Assembly (NCBI RefSeq): GCF_014636095.1 | Contig: NZ_BMDV01000002.1 | Coordinates: 755,734 to 819,733, forward strand | Source of the DNA: Acinetobacter modestus | GTDB lineage: Bacteria; Pseudomonadota; Gammaproteobacteria; Pseudomonadales; Moraxellaceae | Direction: 5' to 3' | Length of the DNA: 64,000 bases | Shown here: positions 52,995 through 62,080 of the stretch, piece by piece | Position numbering within the stretch: the first letter of the stretch is position 1 | Layout: each line of letters begins with the position of its first letter | Notes under the pieces: model-generated | The model's input: the letters and a program-made list of their open reading frames with translations, nothing else | Told to the model about the DNA's origin: nothing | The model's database searches: none | Position numbers and translations under genes: made by a program

Positions 52995-55121
52995 ATGCTT
53001 ATTTTTCATGATTATCCTGTTCAAGGAGCACTTTTTGACATGGATGGAACAATGTTTGATACCGAGCGCTTACGCTTCCAGACATTGAAACAGGCATCAA
53101 ATGAGCTGATTGGACAGGAATTTTCAGATGAATATTTGATGCAGTGTCTAGGGTTGAGTGCGAAAGCATCTGAGCAGCTGGCACAAAAGTTTTATGGTGC
53201 AGATGTTCCTTATACTGCCATCCGCAAACGTGCAGATGAAGTGGAACTAGAATTTGTCCGTAACAATGGTGTACCAATTAAAAAAGGATTGATTCAGGTC
53301 TTAGAACGACTAAGAAAATCAGGCTTAAAAATGGCAGTCGCGACCTCGAGTCGTCGAGCAATTGCCGAAGAATATCTAATTAACGCGAATGTTTATAAAT
53401 TTTTTGATCTGTTGGTCTGTGGGGATGAAGTTGAAAAAGGTAAACCGCATCCAGAAATCTTTTTAAAAGCCGCACAAAAGCTAAATCTACAACCACAACA
53501 ATGTCTAATGTTTGAAGATTCGGAAAATGGGATTTGTTCAGCCTATGATGCTGGCGGTATCACGATTTTATTCAAAGATATTAAAGAACCCAATGATCAT
53601 ATGCTCTCTAAAGCAAATTTCTATTATCAGGATATGTATGACTTTTTGAATGGTTTAGATGAGTTTATTCCCGAAATGGGCATGCCACAGTTACAAGAGT
53701 TATTTCCGCAGAGTTCCAATCAATTGACTGTTGGAATTCATGGCTTTGGGGCTATTGGTGGTGGTTATGTGGCTCAGATCCTGTCGTATTGGGATGGTTA
53801 CACACGCCCAAAAAGGATTCTGGCATCAACTAGAAATCGTTTATATTTAGAGTCAGTGAATAGTTTTGGCAGCTATAGTATTCGGTATGGCCAGTCTTCC
53901 TATGATGAGCGTATTGATAATCTCACTGTGATTGATGCTGATAATGAACAGCAGATGCTAGAAATGTATATGCAATCTAGCCTGATCGCACTGTGTTTAC
54001 CTGAACAAGCGATTGAGTCTGAGGCGAAAACGATTGCGAAGGGACTATTGGCCCGTTTTATGTCAGCAGATGCGGACAATAATGAGCCGATTACCTTTTT
54101 GATTATTCTCAATAAAGTGTGTGCAAAGTATTTGGTCTTAAAACACATCCGTGAAGCCTTACTGACCATGACGGATGAAGATATTGCAGAACATATTTTA
54201 AGTGAACACTATTTTTGTGATACCGTGGTCAATCGAATGGTGTCAAAACTGACGGATCAGGCCTTGTATCGTCAGCTCAATATCAAGCATAATTTATTTA
54301 AACAATATCAAAATGATCTCAATCCAGAAACGATTGAACTTTCAGAGGAAACCGCTCTGACTGAAAAGCAAGAACAGCAGATTACCCATTGTTTAGAAGA
54401 CATGCGTGGGCAGTTTCAAACAGGGCAATTCTTACAAAATATGGATTTGATCCTATTCCATAGTGAAATGGATATGCCGATTTACGTGGAAAATCGCAGT
54501 CCATTGTTGAGCAAAATGCGTCAAATGATTTTAGTTGATCAGATTTCTGAGATTCAAATCATTAAAAATCGGCTATGGAATGGCTGTCATGCCATGTTGG
54601 CATGGTATGCCAGCGCACTTGGACATGACACCATTGGTATCGCCATGGCCGATCCAAAAATCATGAAATATGCAGAACAAGTGGTCAACGAAGTTAAATT
54701 GGGTTTGGCCAATATGATTCCCAACCAAGCCAAAGAACTGGATCGTATGGCGGAAAGTTTTCTGCATTCTTGCCGAGCTGCCTATAAAGATCCATGTGAG
54801 CGTGTAGCCCGTGATCCGCTTAGAAAGCTCAATCTGAATGAGCGGGTTTTAGGCAGTTTAGAATCTCATGTGCAGCAACAGCTTCCATACCAGAAGTTAA
54901 TGCAAGGTGCAATTTATGGCTATGCCTATGCGCTGAAAATGCTTGAGCTGGACGAAATTAAGATTGTAAAACATGTCCAGACCAATATTGAGCATATGGA
55001 TATTACTGAAAATCAGAAGAAAGCCCTATTAAACCAGCTCTATCAAGGGATTCAGGCGCAACTCAATGATAATAATACGTTCATGTCACAGTTGGAGGAG
55101 TTAAAACCTCTTTCTGCATAA
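52995..55121 (+). CDS. mtlD: Bifunctional mannitol-1-phosphate dehydrogenase/phosphatase
   Basis: 708-residue fusion. Residues 1 to about 225 are a HAD phosphatase with FDMDGTMFDTE (nucleophile Asp15), VATSSR, KGKPHPEIF and EDSENG. From about 245 on is a polyol dehydrogenase with the NAD fold VGIHGFGAIGGGYV and the catalytic K-x4-N-x2-H in KNRLWNGCHAML. This is the arrangement characterised in A. baylyi, where one protein makes mannitol from fructose-6-phosphate via mannitol-1-phosphate for osmoprotection. AAGGAG precedes the ATG at good spacing. Upstream 186 bases are A+T-rich without a clear operator. Confidence 0.93.
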   Translation: MLIFHDYPVQGALFDMDGTMFDTERLRFQTLKQASNELIGQEFSDEYLMQCLGLSAKASEQLAQKFYGADVPYTAIRKRADEVELEFVRNNGVPIKKGLIQVLERLRKSGLKMAVATSSRRAIAEEYLINANVYKFFDLLVCGDEVEKGKPHPEIFLKAAQKLNLQPQQCLMFEDSENGICSAYDAGGITILFKDIKEPNDHMLSKANFYYQDMYDFLNGLDEFIPEMGMPQLQELFPQSSNQLTVGIHGFGAIGGGYVAQILSYWDGYTRPKRILASTRNRLYLESVNSFGSYSIRYGQSSYDERIDNLTVIDADNEQQMLEMYMQSSLIALCLPEQAIESEAKTIAKGLLARFMSADADNNEPITFLIILNKVCAKYLVLKHIREALLTMTDEDIAEHILSEHYFCDTVVNRMVSKLTDQALYRQLNIKHNLFKQYQNDLNPETIELSEETALTEKQEQQITHCLEDMRGQFQTGQFLQNMDLILFHSEMDMPIYVENRSPLLSKMRQMILVDQISEIQIIKNRLWNGCHAMLAWYASALGHDTIGIAMADPKIMKYAEQVVNEVKLGLANMIPNQAKELDRMAESFLHSCRAAYKDPCERVARDPLRKLNLNERVLGSLESHVQQQLPYQKLMQGAIYGYAYALKMLELDEIKIVKHVQTNIEHMDITENQKKALLNQLYQGIQAQLNDNNTFMSQLEELKPLSA

Positions 55122-55205
55122 GAAGCAATGATCACAGTGAAAGTGCCTTAACTTCTATCTGGGTTTATGTTTGAATAACACAACGTTAAACAGAATGCTG
55201 AAGTT

Positions 55206-55829
55206 GTGTTATTACAAGCAGAGACCCAGTTGATTGCGACCGAAATGCGTGATTATCCCGAATGGCATTTGGGGCGTTCAGATTATGGGCTTTGGTATAT
55301 TGAGATTGATCAACCTGAGTTGATTCACTATTTAGATGAAATCCAAGCACAATTTTCAGGTCTATTGCTTCCTGCACAGCAACGCCAATATCACATTACT
55401 TTATTTGTTTGTGGTTTCTTGCAGCCTGCTGTTAAGCAATACGATGATGATTTTCAGATTCAACAATTACAGCAGCAGATCAAGCTGATTGAAGCATTAC
55501 AGCTCATACCTTTTGAGTTGGAAATCACGCAAATAGATAGTTTTAACAGTGCCTTGTTCCTGCACATTCAAGATCAGCAGGGCGTACTCGCCCAAATTCG
55601 TCAGCAATTTGCTCATGTATCAGACGAGGTCGCAGCACTTGAATATTGTCCGCATATTACTTTAGGCTTGTATCGTGAAGCTTGGCTGAGTGATATTGTA
55701 CTTGAGCGGATGCAACAACTTTCGGTAAAAACTATAAATATTGAGGTTAAAAAACTGACTTTTGGTTATTATAAAGCACAGATTTTACAAGGATTCCTAT
55801 ATCCTTATCGGCAAATTGAACTAGGTTAG
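55206..55829 (+). CDS. 2H phosphoesterase (LigT-like)
   Basis: 207-residue protein with two H-x-T-x motifs, HITLF (about 63-67) and HITLG (about 150-154), defining the 2H phosphoesterase superfamily that includes 2'-5' RNA ligase/cyclic phosphodiesterases. The RNA or nucleotide substrate is unknown. The start is unsure: GTG at 55206 is the first possibility in frame, while ATG at 55245 (MRDYPEWHLG) is also plausible; neither has a strong ribosome binding site. It lies two bases before cobU and may be co-transcribed with the cob genes. Confidence 0.75.
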   Translation: MLLQAETQLIATEMRDYPEWHLGRSDYGLWYIEIDQPELIHYLDEIQAQFSGLLLPAQQRQYHITLFVCGFLQPAVKQYDDDFQIQQLQQQIKLIEALQLIPFELEITQIDSFNSALFLHIQDQQGVLAQIRQQFAHVSDEVAALEYCPHITLGLYREAWLSDIVLERMQQLSVKTINIEVKKLTFGYYKAQILQGFLYPYRQIELG

Positions 55830-55831
55830 AT

Positions 55832-56350
55832 ATGTTGCAACTGATTTTAGGTGGGGCGCGCTCAGGTAAAAGTCGTTTGGCAGAACAAACAGCCAAAGAG
55901 ACAGGTTTATCTGTCATTTATATTGCAACGGCGCAGGCCTTAGATACAGAAATGCAGCAACGTATTGCACATCATCAACAGCAACGTCCAGCCCATTGGC
56001 AAGTGTTCGAAGAACCAACTTATCTGGCAGATCGACTCTTGCAATGCGATCAAGCGAATCAGCTAATTTTGGTCGATTGCTTGACCTTGTGGCTGAGCAA
56101 TTTGTTATTGGCTGAAGACTCTGCATTGCAGCAGCAACAAATACAGCAATTATTAAATGTATTACCACAATTAAAATCCAAGATTATTTTGGTTAGCAAT
56201 GAGACGGGCTTAGGTGTTGTGCCTATGGGTGAGCTTAGCCGTCGCTTTGTTGACGAAGCAGGTCGTTTACACCAGAACTTAGGTCAACTCGCCAATAAAG
56301 TTGTGTTTTGTGTGGCAGGCTTTCCAATGATTTTAAAAGATGAGAAATAA
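55832..56350 (+). CDS. cobU: CobU, adenosylcobinamide kinase/guanylyltransferase
   Basis: 172-residue bifunctional enzyme that phosphorylates adenosylcobinamide and then makes adenosylcobinamide-GDP. P-loop GGARSGKS at 7-14, IATAQA (family ATAxA), HHQQQRPAHW, where a His attacks GTP (region 50-60), and the VSNETGLGVVPMGELSRRF motif. First of the cobalamin nucleotide-loop genes here, overlapping the possible early start of cobT. Confidence 0.94.
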   Translation: MLQLILGGARSGKSRLAEQTAKETGLSVIYIATAQALDTEMQQRIAHHQQQRPAHWQVFEEPTYLADRLLQCDQANQLILVDCLTLWLSNLLLAEDSALQQQQIQQLLNVLPQLKSKIILVSNETGLGVVPMGELSRRFVDEAGRLHQNLGQLANKVVFCVAGFPMILKDEK

Positions 56351-56351
56351 T

Positions 56352-57422
56352 ATGACTGAACAAGCGCAATGGTTTTTAGCCGCAGTACAACAACCTGATC
56401 TAGATGTAAAACAACAAGCTGAGCAACGTCAACTTCAATTGACCAAACCAACAGGCGCATTAGGTGATTTGGAGCAAATTGCGATTAATTTATCTGCTTT
56501 ACAAAGAACGGTTTTCCCTAAAATCAATAAACCTTGGATTACTATTTTTGCTGGTGATCATGGTGTTGTGGCAGAAAATATTTCAGCCTATCCTCAAGCA
56601 GTAACTCGTCAAATGTTGCAAAATTTTGCGTCGGGTGGTGCAGCAATTAGTGTGATTGCCAAACATCATCATGCCCATTTACAAGTGATTGATTGTGGGA
56701 CAGTAGGCGATAGTTACAATTATGTGGGGGTTGAATGCCATACTATTCGTGCCGGCACTGCAAATTTTGCAGAGCAAGCTGCAATGACCAATCAAGAGTG
56801 TTTAGCAGCGTTAGAGCTGGGTAAAAATAGCGCTGATCTTGCTAAAGCGAAAGATGCGGATATTTTTATTGCAGGTGAAATGGGAATTGGTAATACCTGT
56901 TCAGCTTCAGCACTTGCTTGTTTGTTGCTGAGTGAATCAGCCCAGCAACTGACAGGTTTAGGAACAGGAATTAATATTGAGCAATTACAACATAAAATAA
57001 AAGTGATTGATCAAGCAGTAAAGTTTCATAGAGCAAATGTGGCCAATGATGCATTAAAAATTCTGGCTGCTGTAGGTGGATTGGAAATCGCTGCAATCAC
57101 AGGGACTTATTTACGATGTGCGCAAATTGGTTTACCTATTATCGTCGATGGCTTTATTAGTTCGGTCGCAGCTTTATGTGCAGTACGTATTCAACCACAA
57201 AGCCGTGAGTGGATGCTGTTTGGACATCAATCGGCTGAATATGGTCATCAGCGTGTTTTAAAAGAATTGGATGCCCAACCAATCTTAGCGATGAATTTAC
57301 GTTTAGGAGAAGGCAGTGGTGCAGGATCAGCATTATCTATGATTCAGCTTGCCTGTGTCTTACATAATCAAATGGCAACATTTGTTGAAGCTGCTGTAAC
57401 AGGTGATAAAGTTGCACCTTGA
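56352..57422 (+). CDS. cobT: CobT, nicotinate-nucleotide-dimethylbenzimidazole phosphoribosyltransferase
   Basis: Makes alpha-ribazole phosphate from the lower-ligand base and nicotinate mononucleotide. 356 residues, normal length. Visible: KPTGALGDLEQIA, FAGDHGVVAENISAYPQAVTRQML, EMGIGNTCSAS, and NLRLGEGSGAGSAL near the end with the catalytic Glu. Start at 56352 (MTEQA) is used; an in-frame ATG at 56340 lies inside cobU without a ribosome binding site. Confidence 0.95.
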   Translation: MTEQAQWFLAAVQQPDLDVKQQAEQRQLQLTKPTGALGDLEQIAINLSALQRTVFPKINKPWITIFAGDHGVVAENISAYPQAVTRQMLQNFASGGAAISVIAKHHHAHLQVIDCGTVGDSYNYVGVECHTIRAGTANFAEQAAMTNQECLAALELGKNSADLAKAKDADIFIAGEMGIGNTCSASALACLLLSESAQQLTGLGTGINIEQLQHKIKVIDQAVKFHRANVANDALKILAAVGGLEIAAITGTYLRCAQIGLPIIVDGFISSVAALCAVRIQPQSREWMLFGHQSAEYGHQRVLKELDAQPILAMNLRLGEGSGAGSALSMIQLACVLHNQMATFVEAAVTGDKVAP

Positions 57423-58017
57423 TCTGCTACGACATGGTGAAACAACACTCAGTCATACTTTACGTGGGCACTTAGATGATGAATTGACTGAAAAAGGTTG
57501 GTTGCAGATGCAATCAACTATTCAGTATCATTTAGATACTCAGACACAATGGGATGTCATCATTAGTTCGCCTTTACAGCGTTGCCATAAATTTGCGCAA
57601 GCATTGGCGAAACAACTCGAATTGCCATTGCTGCTGAATGCAAAAATCAAGGAAATGCATTTTGGTGATTGGGAAGGTATTGCGACTCAAACTATTTATG
57701 AAACAGCACCTGAGCTATTGGCTAATTTCTGGCAATTTCCAACCCAATACCATGCTCCCGAAGGAGAGTCTTTGCTTCAATTCCAGCAACGAGTCATGCA
57801 TGGTTTTGATGAAATTTATATACAAATGCAGCAACACAACTGGAACAAGGCATTGGTTGTGACGCATGGTGGGGTGATTAAATTGTTGACTTGTTTGGCG
57901 CGGCAGCAGAATTTAGATGATTTATTAACCATGCCCGCAGAGTTAGGGAAATTATATGCTTTAAACCTAACTCAAGTTGATAATCAAATTCATTTTTCTG
58001 AAAAGACAGCAATTTAG
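57412..58017 (+). CDS. cobC: CobC-like histidine phosphatase (alpha-ribazole phosphatase)
   Basis: 201-residue phosphoglycerate-mutase-fold phosphatase expected to dephosphorylate alpha-ribazole-5'-phosphate. Motifs: LLRHGET with the phospho-accepting His, SSPLQRC, and VVTHGGVIK with the second His. The start at TTG 57412 is chosen because AGGTGA (57401-57406) sits five bases upstream. GTG at 57403 is the alternative. Either overlaps the end of cobT by about ten to twenty bases, so translation is coupled. CobC is inferred from the cobT/cobS context. Confidence 0.87.
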   Translation: MHLDLLRHGETTLSHTLRGHLDDELTEKGWLQMQSTIQYHLDTQTQWDVIISSPLQRCHKFAQALAKQLELPLLLNAKIKEMHFGDWEGIATQTIYETAPELLANFWQFPTQYHAPEGESLLQFQQRVMHGFDEIYIQMQQHNWNKALVVTHGGVIKLLTCLARQQNLDDLLTMPAELGKLYALNLTQVDNQIHFSEKTAI

Positions 58018-58127
58018 TAGTTATAAAATCTTATTCTATTTCCAGTATTTGCTTAGATCATGTAATCGAACTGTCATTGCTACTGCCTATGATACATGTC
58101 ATTTCTTGACCTATAAGCTAATTCATT

Positions 58128-59711
58128 ATGAATATATTATTGAAAAGCAGTGTGTTATGCGTGAGCATTTTATTGGTGGCATGTAATAACGACGATCGCT
58201 CAGAATCAAAAACAATCCCAGAAAATAACACGGTATCAAAATATTATCAAACCAAAACGCCATATCAACCTCAACAAGACCTTAAAAAATACGAAGCAAT
58301 TCCACAAGGTTTTAAACCTGTTTTTACTGAGTTAGTGGCACGTCATGGTTCTAGAGGATTATCGAGTATTAAATATGACTTGGCACTTTATAATTTATGG
58401 AAACAAGCCAAGGCTGAGAATGCTTTAACACCTTTAGGTGAAAAACTCGGTGCCGATTTAGAAAGTATGATGAAAGCCAATATCCTGCTTGGTTATAGGG
58501 TGGATGGAATCCGTCAGTATGGATACGGCAATGAAACAATGCTCGGTATTCAAGAACATCGTGGTATCGCAGATCGTCTTTTACAGCGTTTACCTGAGCT
58601 ATTTAAAACAGCAGCAACACAACCTGAATCCATTTTAGTTCAAAGCTCAGGCGTAGATCGTGCGGTTGATAGTGCCAAGTTTTTTACTGCTGAATTGATT
58701 CAACAACAACCCCAATTGAAGACTCAAGTTACACCTGCTTCATATACAAGTTTGGCGAGTAGTAGCGTCCCATCTATTGAAGATGGTGGCGTAGATCGTT
58801 TTAAACTTTATTTCCATAGCTTGAACAAAGATCAAGATTTAGCTAAACCATTATCAACTCAACAACAAGCAATTTATGATGCTAGCCAAGCCTATCAAAA
58901 GTTTGAGGCAGAAGATGTAGTTCTTGCAAATAAGCTTAGTGAGCTGGCAAAAGATACACGCGCACAGCAAATTGCAATGAATGTACTTAACCCAATTTTT
59001 AAGCCTGAATTTATTAAAAAATTAGGTACAACGGGCTATACCTTTAGTAATAGCGGTGCTTATACCGTGACATCGCCAAAAGGTGAAACCATTACAGAAA
59101 AAGGGAAAGGGAAAAATACCATTGCAAGTGCTGTGGATGCAGCAGCTTATCTTTATGAGTTGTATTCAATTTCTGGTGGTATGCAGCTTGAATTAAAAGA
59201 TGTGAATTTTGATCAATATATGCCTGTAGATGCAGCAAAATTCTATGCTGAATTTAACGATGCAAATGATTTTTATGAGAAAGGGCCAAGCTTTCAAGAA
59301 TCAAATGCTGTCACCAGTAACATTGCTCAAGGTCTAAAACAAGATTTGTTTAAGCAAGTAGATGCAATTGTCGATAAACAACAGTCCCACCGCGCTGTGT
59401 TACGCTTCGCACATGCAGAAATCATTATTCCACTGGCGACCAGTTTGGAGTTACATGACATGATGCAGCCTTTGCCTTTACGTCAAACGTATAACTACAG
59501 CAATAGTACGTGGAGAGGTGAAGTAGTATCGCCAATGGCTGCGAATTTACAGTGGGATATTTACCAAAATGCTCAAGGCACAACTTTGGTAAAAATGCTC
59601 TACAATGAAAAAGAGACCTTGTTTAAATCATCATGTAAATATGCACAATATAGTACCAACAGTTTCTATTATGATTATTTGAAGCTCAAACAATGTTATC
59701 AAATTCAATAA
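58128..59711 (+). CDS. Lipoprotein histidine phosphatase (branch 2, MINPP/phytase-like)
   Basis: 527-residue predicted lipoprotein: signal peptide with lipobox LVAC (Cys19), then a histidine-acid-phosphatase domain with ARHGSRG (71-77) and RFAHAEII in the C-terminal half. The HAE triad, instead of HD, is typical of multiple inositol polyphosphate phosphatases, so phytate or another phosphoester could be the substrate. It sits between cobC and cobS, but has its own terminator and no obvious part in cobalamin synthesis. Confidence 0.85.
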   Translation: MNILLKSSVLCVSILLVACNNDDRSESKTIPENNTVSKYYQTKTPYQPQQDLKKYEAIPQGFKPVFTELVARHGSRGLSSIKYDLALYNLWKQAKAENALTPLGEKLGADLESMMKANILLGYRVDGIRQYGYGNETMLGIQEHRGIADRLLQRLPELFKTAATQPESILVQSSGVDRAVDSAKFFTAELIQQQPQLKTQVTPASYTSLASSSVPSIEDGGVDRFKLYFHSLNKDQDLAKPLSTQQQAIYDASQAYQKFEAEDVVLANKLSELAKDTRAQQIAMNVLNPIFKPEFIKKLGTTGYTFSNSGAYTVTSPKGETITEKGKGKNTIASAVDAAAYLYELYSISGGMQLELKDVNFDQYMPVDAAKFYAEFNDANDFYEKGPSFQESNAVTSNIAQGLKQDLFKQVDAIVDKQQSHRAVLRFAHAEIIIPLATSLELHDMMQPLPLRQTYNYSNSTWRGEVVSPMAANLQWDIYQNAQGTTLVKMLYNEKETLFKSSCKYAQYSTNSFYYDYLKLKQCYQIQ

Positions 59712-59735
59712 TCTAGCTGATTTATCATTTTAATT

Positions 59736-59768
59736 TGGGAATAGGGTTCTATTCCCATTTTTGTTTCT
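59736..59768 (+). terminator. Terminator after phosphatase gene
   Basis: TGGGAATAG-GGTT-CTATTCCCA followed by TTTTTGTTT, 25 bases past the stop. Confidence 0.88.
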
Positions 59769-59813
59769 TCATAATCTGTAAATCATCAATATTGTTTGAC
59801 TGAGATTTCTTGC

Positions 59814-60554
59814 ATGACAGCTTTTTGGATTGCTTTGCAATTTTTAACAGTTTTGCCCATTGAATTAAAAACAATGCCAAGTGCAAAGCAAAATGGTCAA
59901 GCGATCTTATTTTATCCATTTGTGGGTTTGTTGATCGGACTCATTCTGTTTGCTTCATCTCTAGTTTTAGTCAAGCTGCCAATTTTATTGATAGCTAGTA
60001 TCATTTTAGTGTTATGGATTTGGCTTACAGGTGGGCTTCACCTTGATGGTTTAGCCGATACAGCAGATGCTTGGGTGGGTGGTTTTGGTGATCCTGAGCG
60101 TACACTCAGGATTATGAAAGACCCAAACTGTGGTCCAATCGGTGTGCTGAGTCTTGTTGTGGTTTGTTTACTCAAGTTTGCTGCGCTGTATGTACTGCTT
60201 GAGCAGCATCTCAATGCTTTTTTGATTCTCGTTCCAATGCTTGGGCGTAGTGTTCCATTATTTTTATTTCTAACTACAGCTTATGTTCGTGATAAAGGGC
60301 TAGGACGTTCAATTACTGATTTTATTCCAAAGAAACTTACATGGGCTGTTTTTATCATTACAATTTCATTACTTTGTATGTTTAAATGGTTGGGGTTTGT
60401 GACTTTTATCTGCTTTATTGCTGTATTGTTTTATTTAAGAGCTTTATTTATCAAAAGAATTGGTGGGATTACTGGTGATACTGTCGGGGCTGCAATTGAG
60501 TTGATTGAGACAGGATTAATGCTAAGTTTTGTGGTGGCTTCATTTTATATTTGA
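59814..60554 (+). CDS. cobS: CobS, adenosylcobinamide-GDP ribazoletransferase
   Basis: 246-residue inner-membrane enzyme joining adenosylcobinamide-GDP with alpha-ribazole to give adenosylcobalamin. About six to eight hydrophobic segments. Family motifs GGLHLDGLADTADAWVGG with metal-binding acids, ERTLRIMKDPNCGPIG, and RIGGITGDTVGAAIE near the C-terminus. The ATG at 59814 is chosen over a TTG at 59796 for fit with the family start (FWIALQFLTVLPI). A terminator separates it from the preceding phosphatase, so it may have its own promoter. Confidence 0.94.
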   Translation: MTAFWIALQFLTVLPIELKTMPSAKQNGQAILFYPFVGLLIGLILFASSLVLVKLPILLIASIILVLWIWLTGGLHLDGLADTADAWVGGFGDPERTLRIMKDPNCGPIGVLSLVVVCLLKFAALYVLLEQHLNAFLILVPMLGRSVPLFLFLTTAYVRDKGLGRSITDFIPKKLTWAVFIITISLLCMFKWLGFVTFICFIAVLFYLRALFIKRIGGITGDTVGAAIELIETGLMLSFVVASFYI

Positions 60555-60566
60555 TGGATTTAATTC

Positions 60567-60602
60567 TAAAAAATTGACCCTTCTTAAATTCAGGAGGGTC
60601 AA
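60567..60602. terminator. Terminator between convergent cobS and PepSY gene
   Basis: TTGACCCT and AGGGTCAA arms around a 13-base loop. On the minus strand the stem is followed by TTTTTT, so it mainly serves the PepSY gene. Confidence 0.75.
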
Positions 60603-60610
60603 CAAAGAAC

Positions 60611-62077
60611 TTAGGACGATTTTCGAGCTGCTAATGTGCAACCGAAGATCACAAATAAAGCGATGAGTCCAGCAATACTACCTAACAAGATATCCCTGAG
60701 CGTTTTATCTAGTGGTAGCCATGTCCATTTATGTAGATAAGCAAAGCTAAAACCTTCTAAAGCATCTTGTTGAGTGACTTGTGCTGCAATTACACCGCTA
60801 CTTGGCTCAATATACAACCTGAGTTGATCGCTTAAATTGCTTTCAACTTTAACTACGGGTAAACGTTTGTTGATAAAACCATATTCACCACTAAAACTGG
60901 TGACCCAAGAGCTTTGAGTAAAATGATGCAATGGTAAATGTAAATAGTCGGCAGCCAACTGCTTACTTTGCTCAAGCGTATTTAATTTTGTAGCGGTATT
61001 CGCATTGATCAATTCAATTGCAGGGGCAGCACTTTTGGCATGATTATGATGATCATGTTCTTTGGCTGCGGTCATGCTGCCTTGTAGCTGTGGTTTACCT
61101 GAAAATTGAACCATCCAACCAGCTTGAGCGTGATCTTGACCAAAGGAGATCGGTACAAGGTTAAGGCGTTGTATTGGCTGTCGAACAGCAGTTTTCCATG
61201 CGGCAGCACTTAAATCCTGTGTACAAAACATCGGCTGAATGTTCACAATCTCAGATTTTTTATGCCAAACATGATAGAAACCACTCGACACCCACAATAA
61301 GATAAATACACTTAAACTGATGCCCAAATAGCGATGTAAAAAGCGAATCGGCTTGTGAGCTAAACGATGGTTCTGGCGATTACGAATCCTAAAAAACAAT
61401 CCAAATCCCATACAAGTCAGCACTAAAATGCCAATTAAGGCAATTTGCATCAGTATACTTTGTCCTGTCCACGATTGATCGCCCCAAGTCCATGTATGAC
61501 CTAAACGAAATATTTTCGCCATCCACATTTTTTGGTCATTGGAGAGCGTGGCTAATCGAGATTGTGATGGATCGATATAAGCCCTTAAACCATTGTCAAA
61601 ACTTACACGCCAAACAGGCAATAAACGATTCACACCTGGGTAGTCATCACTAAACTCAGTGATCAGTTCAGTCGAAATGATCTGTTGTTTGGCTAAACCC
61701 GTATACCAAATCGCAAGACGTTTTGCATCTTGTTGCTCTGCATCTTTAATGAGTTGACCTGATCGACTATTAAAATATTCCGCAATGTTTTGATTTGGCT
61801 TTAAAATTCGGTAAGCCACAAGCTCAGGTTGTAGCTGAATGGTTTGTAATCCTGAAAATTTTTCAATTTTATGCTGTTTCAACACTTGAGGTGCAGGCAA
61901 AGCATTTTTTAAGTTGAGTTGCTGAGATGGTGGCATTCGTTTGACGGGTTGGGGTTGTGTTGCACTCATGATTGGATGCAACACACCTGTTAAAGACCAC
62001 ATCAAAACCAGAATGCCAAGCACCATTCCAAAGCTACGATGAAATTTCAGTAACTTCTTGAGTTGATTGGCATTCAT
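60611..62077 (-). CDS. PepSY-domain membrane protein, putative metal/siderophore reductase
   Basis: 488-residue inner-membrane protein with four predicted membrane helices (about 18-36, 208-230, 250-270, 460-483) and two periplasmic PepSY-type parts. It matches the PepSY_TM family, which is often next to TonB receptors and includes ferric-siderophore reductases. Conserved histidines flank the helices (FHRSFG, GHTWTW, FLHRYLG, FYHVWH), which could bind heme. The second periplasmic part carries a histidine cluster HDHHNH (341-346). It starts three bases after the TonB receptor gene ends, so they are one operon. Confidence 0.83.
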   Translation of the reverse strand: MNANQLKKLLKFHRSFGMVLGILVLMWSLTGVLHPIMSATQPQPVKRMPPSQQLNLKNALPAPQVLKQHKIEKFSGLQTIQLQPELVAYRILKPNQNIAEYFNSRSGQLIKDAEQQDAKRLAIWYTGLAKQQIISTELITEFSDDYPGVNRLLPVWRVSFDNGLRAYIDPSQSRLATLSNDQKMWMAKIFRLGHTWTWGDQSWTGQSILMQIALIGILVLTCMGFGLFFRIRNRQNHRLAHKPIRFLHRYLGISLSVFILLWVSSGFYHVWHKKSEIVNIQPMFCTQDLSAAAWKTAVRQPIQRLNLVPISFGQDHAQAGWMVQFSGKPQLQGSMTAAKEHDHHNHAKSAAPAIELINANTATKLNTLEQSKQLAADYLHLPLHHFTQSSWVTSFSGEYGFINKRLPVVKVESNLSDQLRLYIEPSSGVIAAQVTQQDALEGFSFAYLHKWTWLPLDKTLRDILLGSIAGLIALFVIFGCTLAARKSS

Positions 62078-62080
62078 TGT

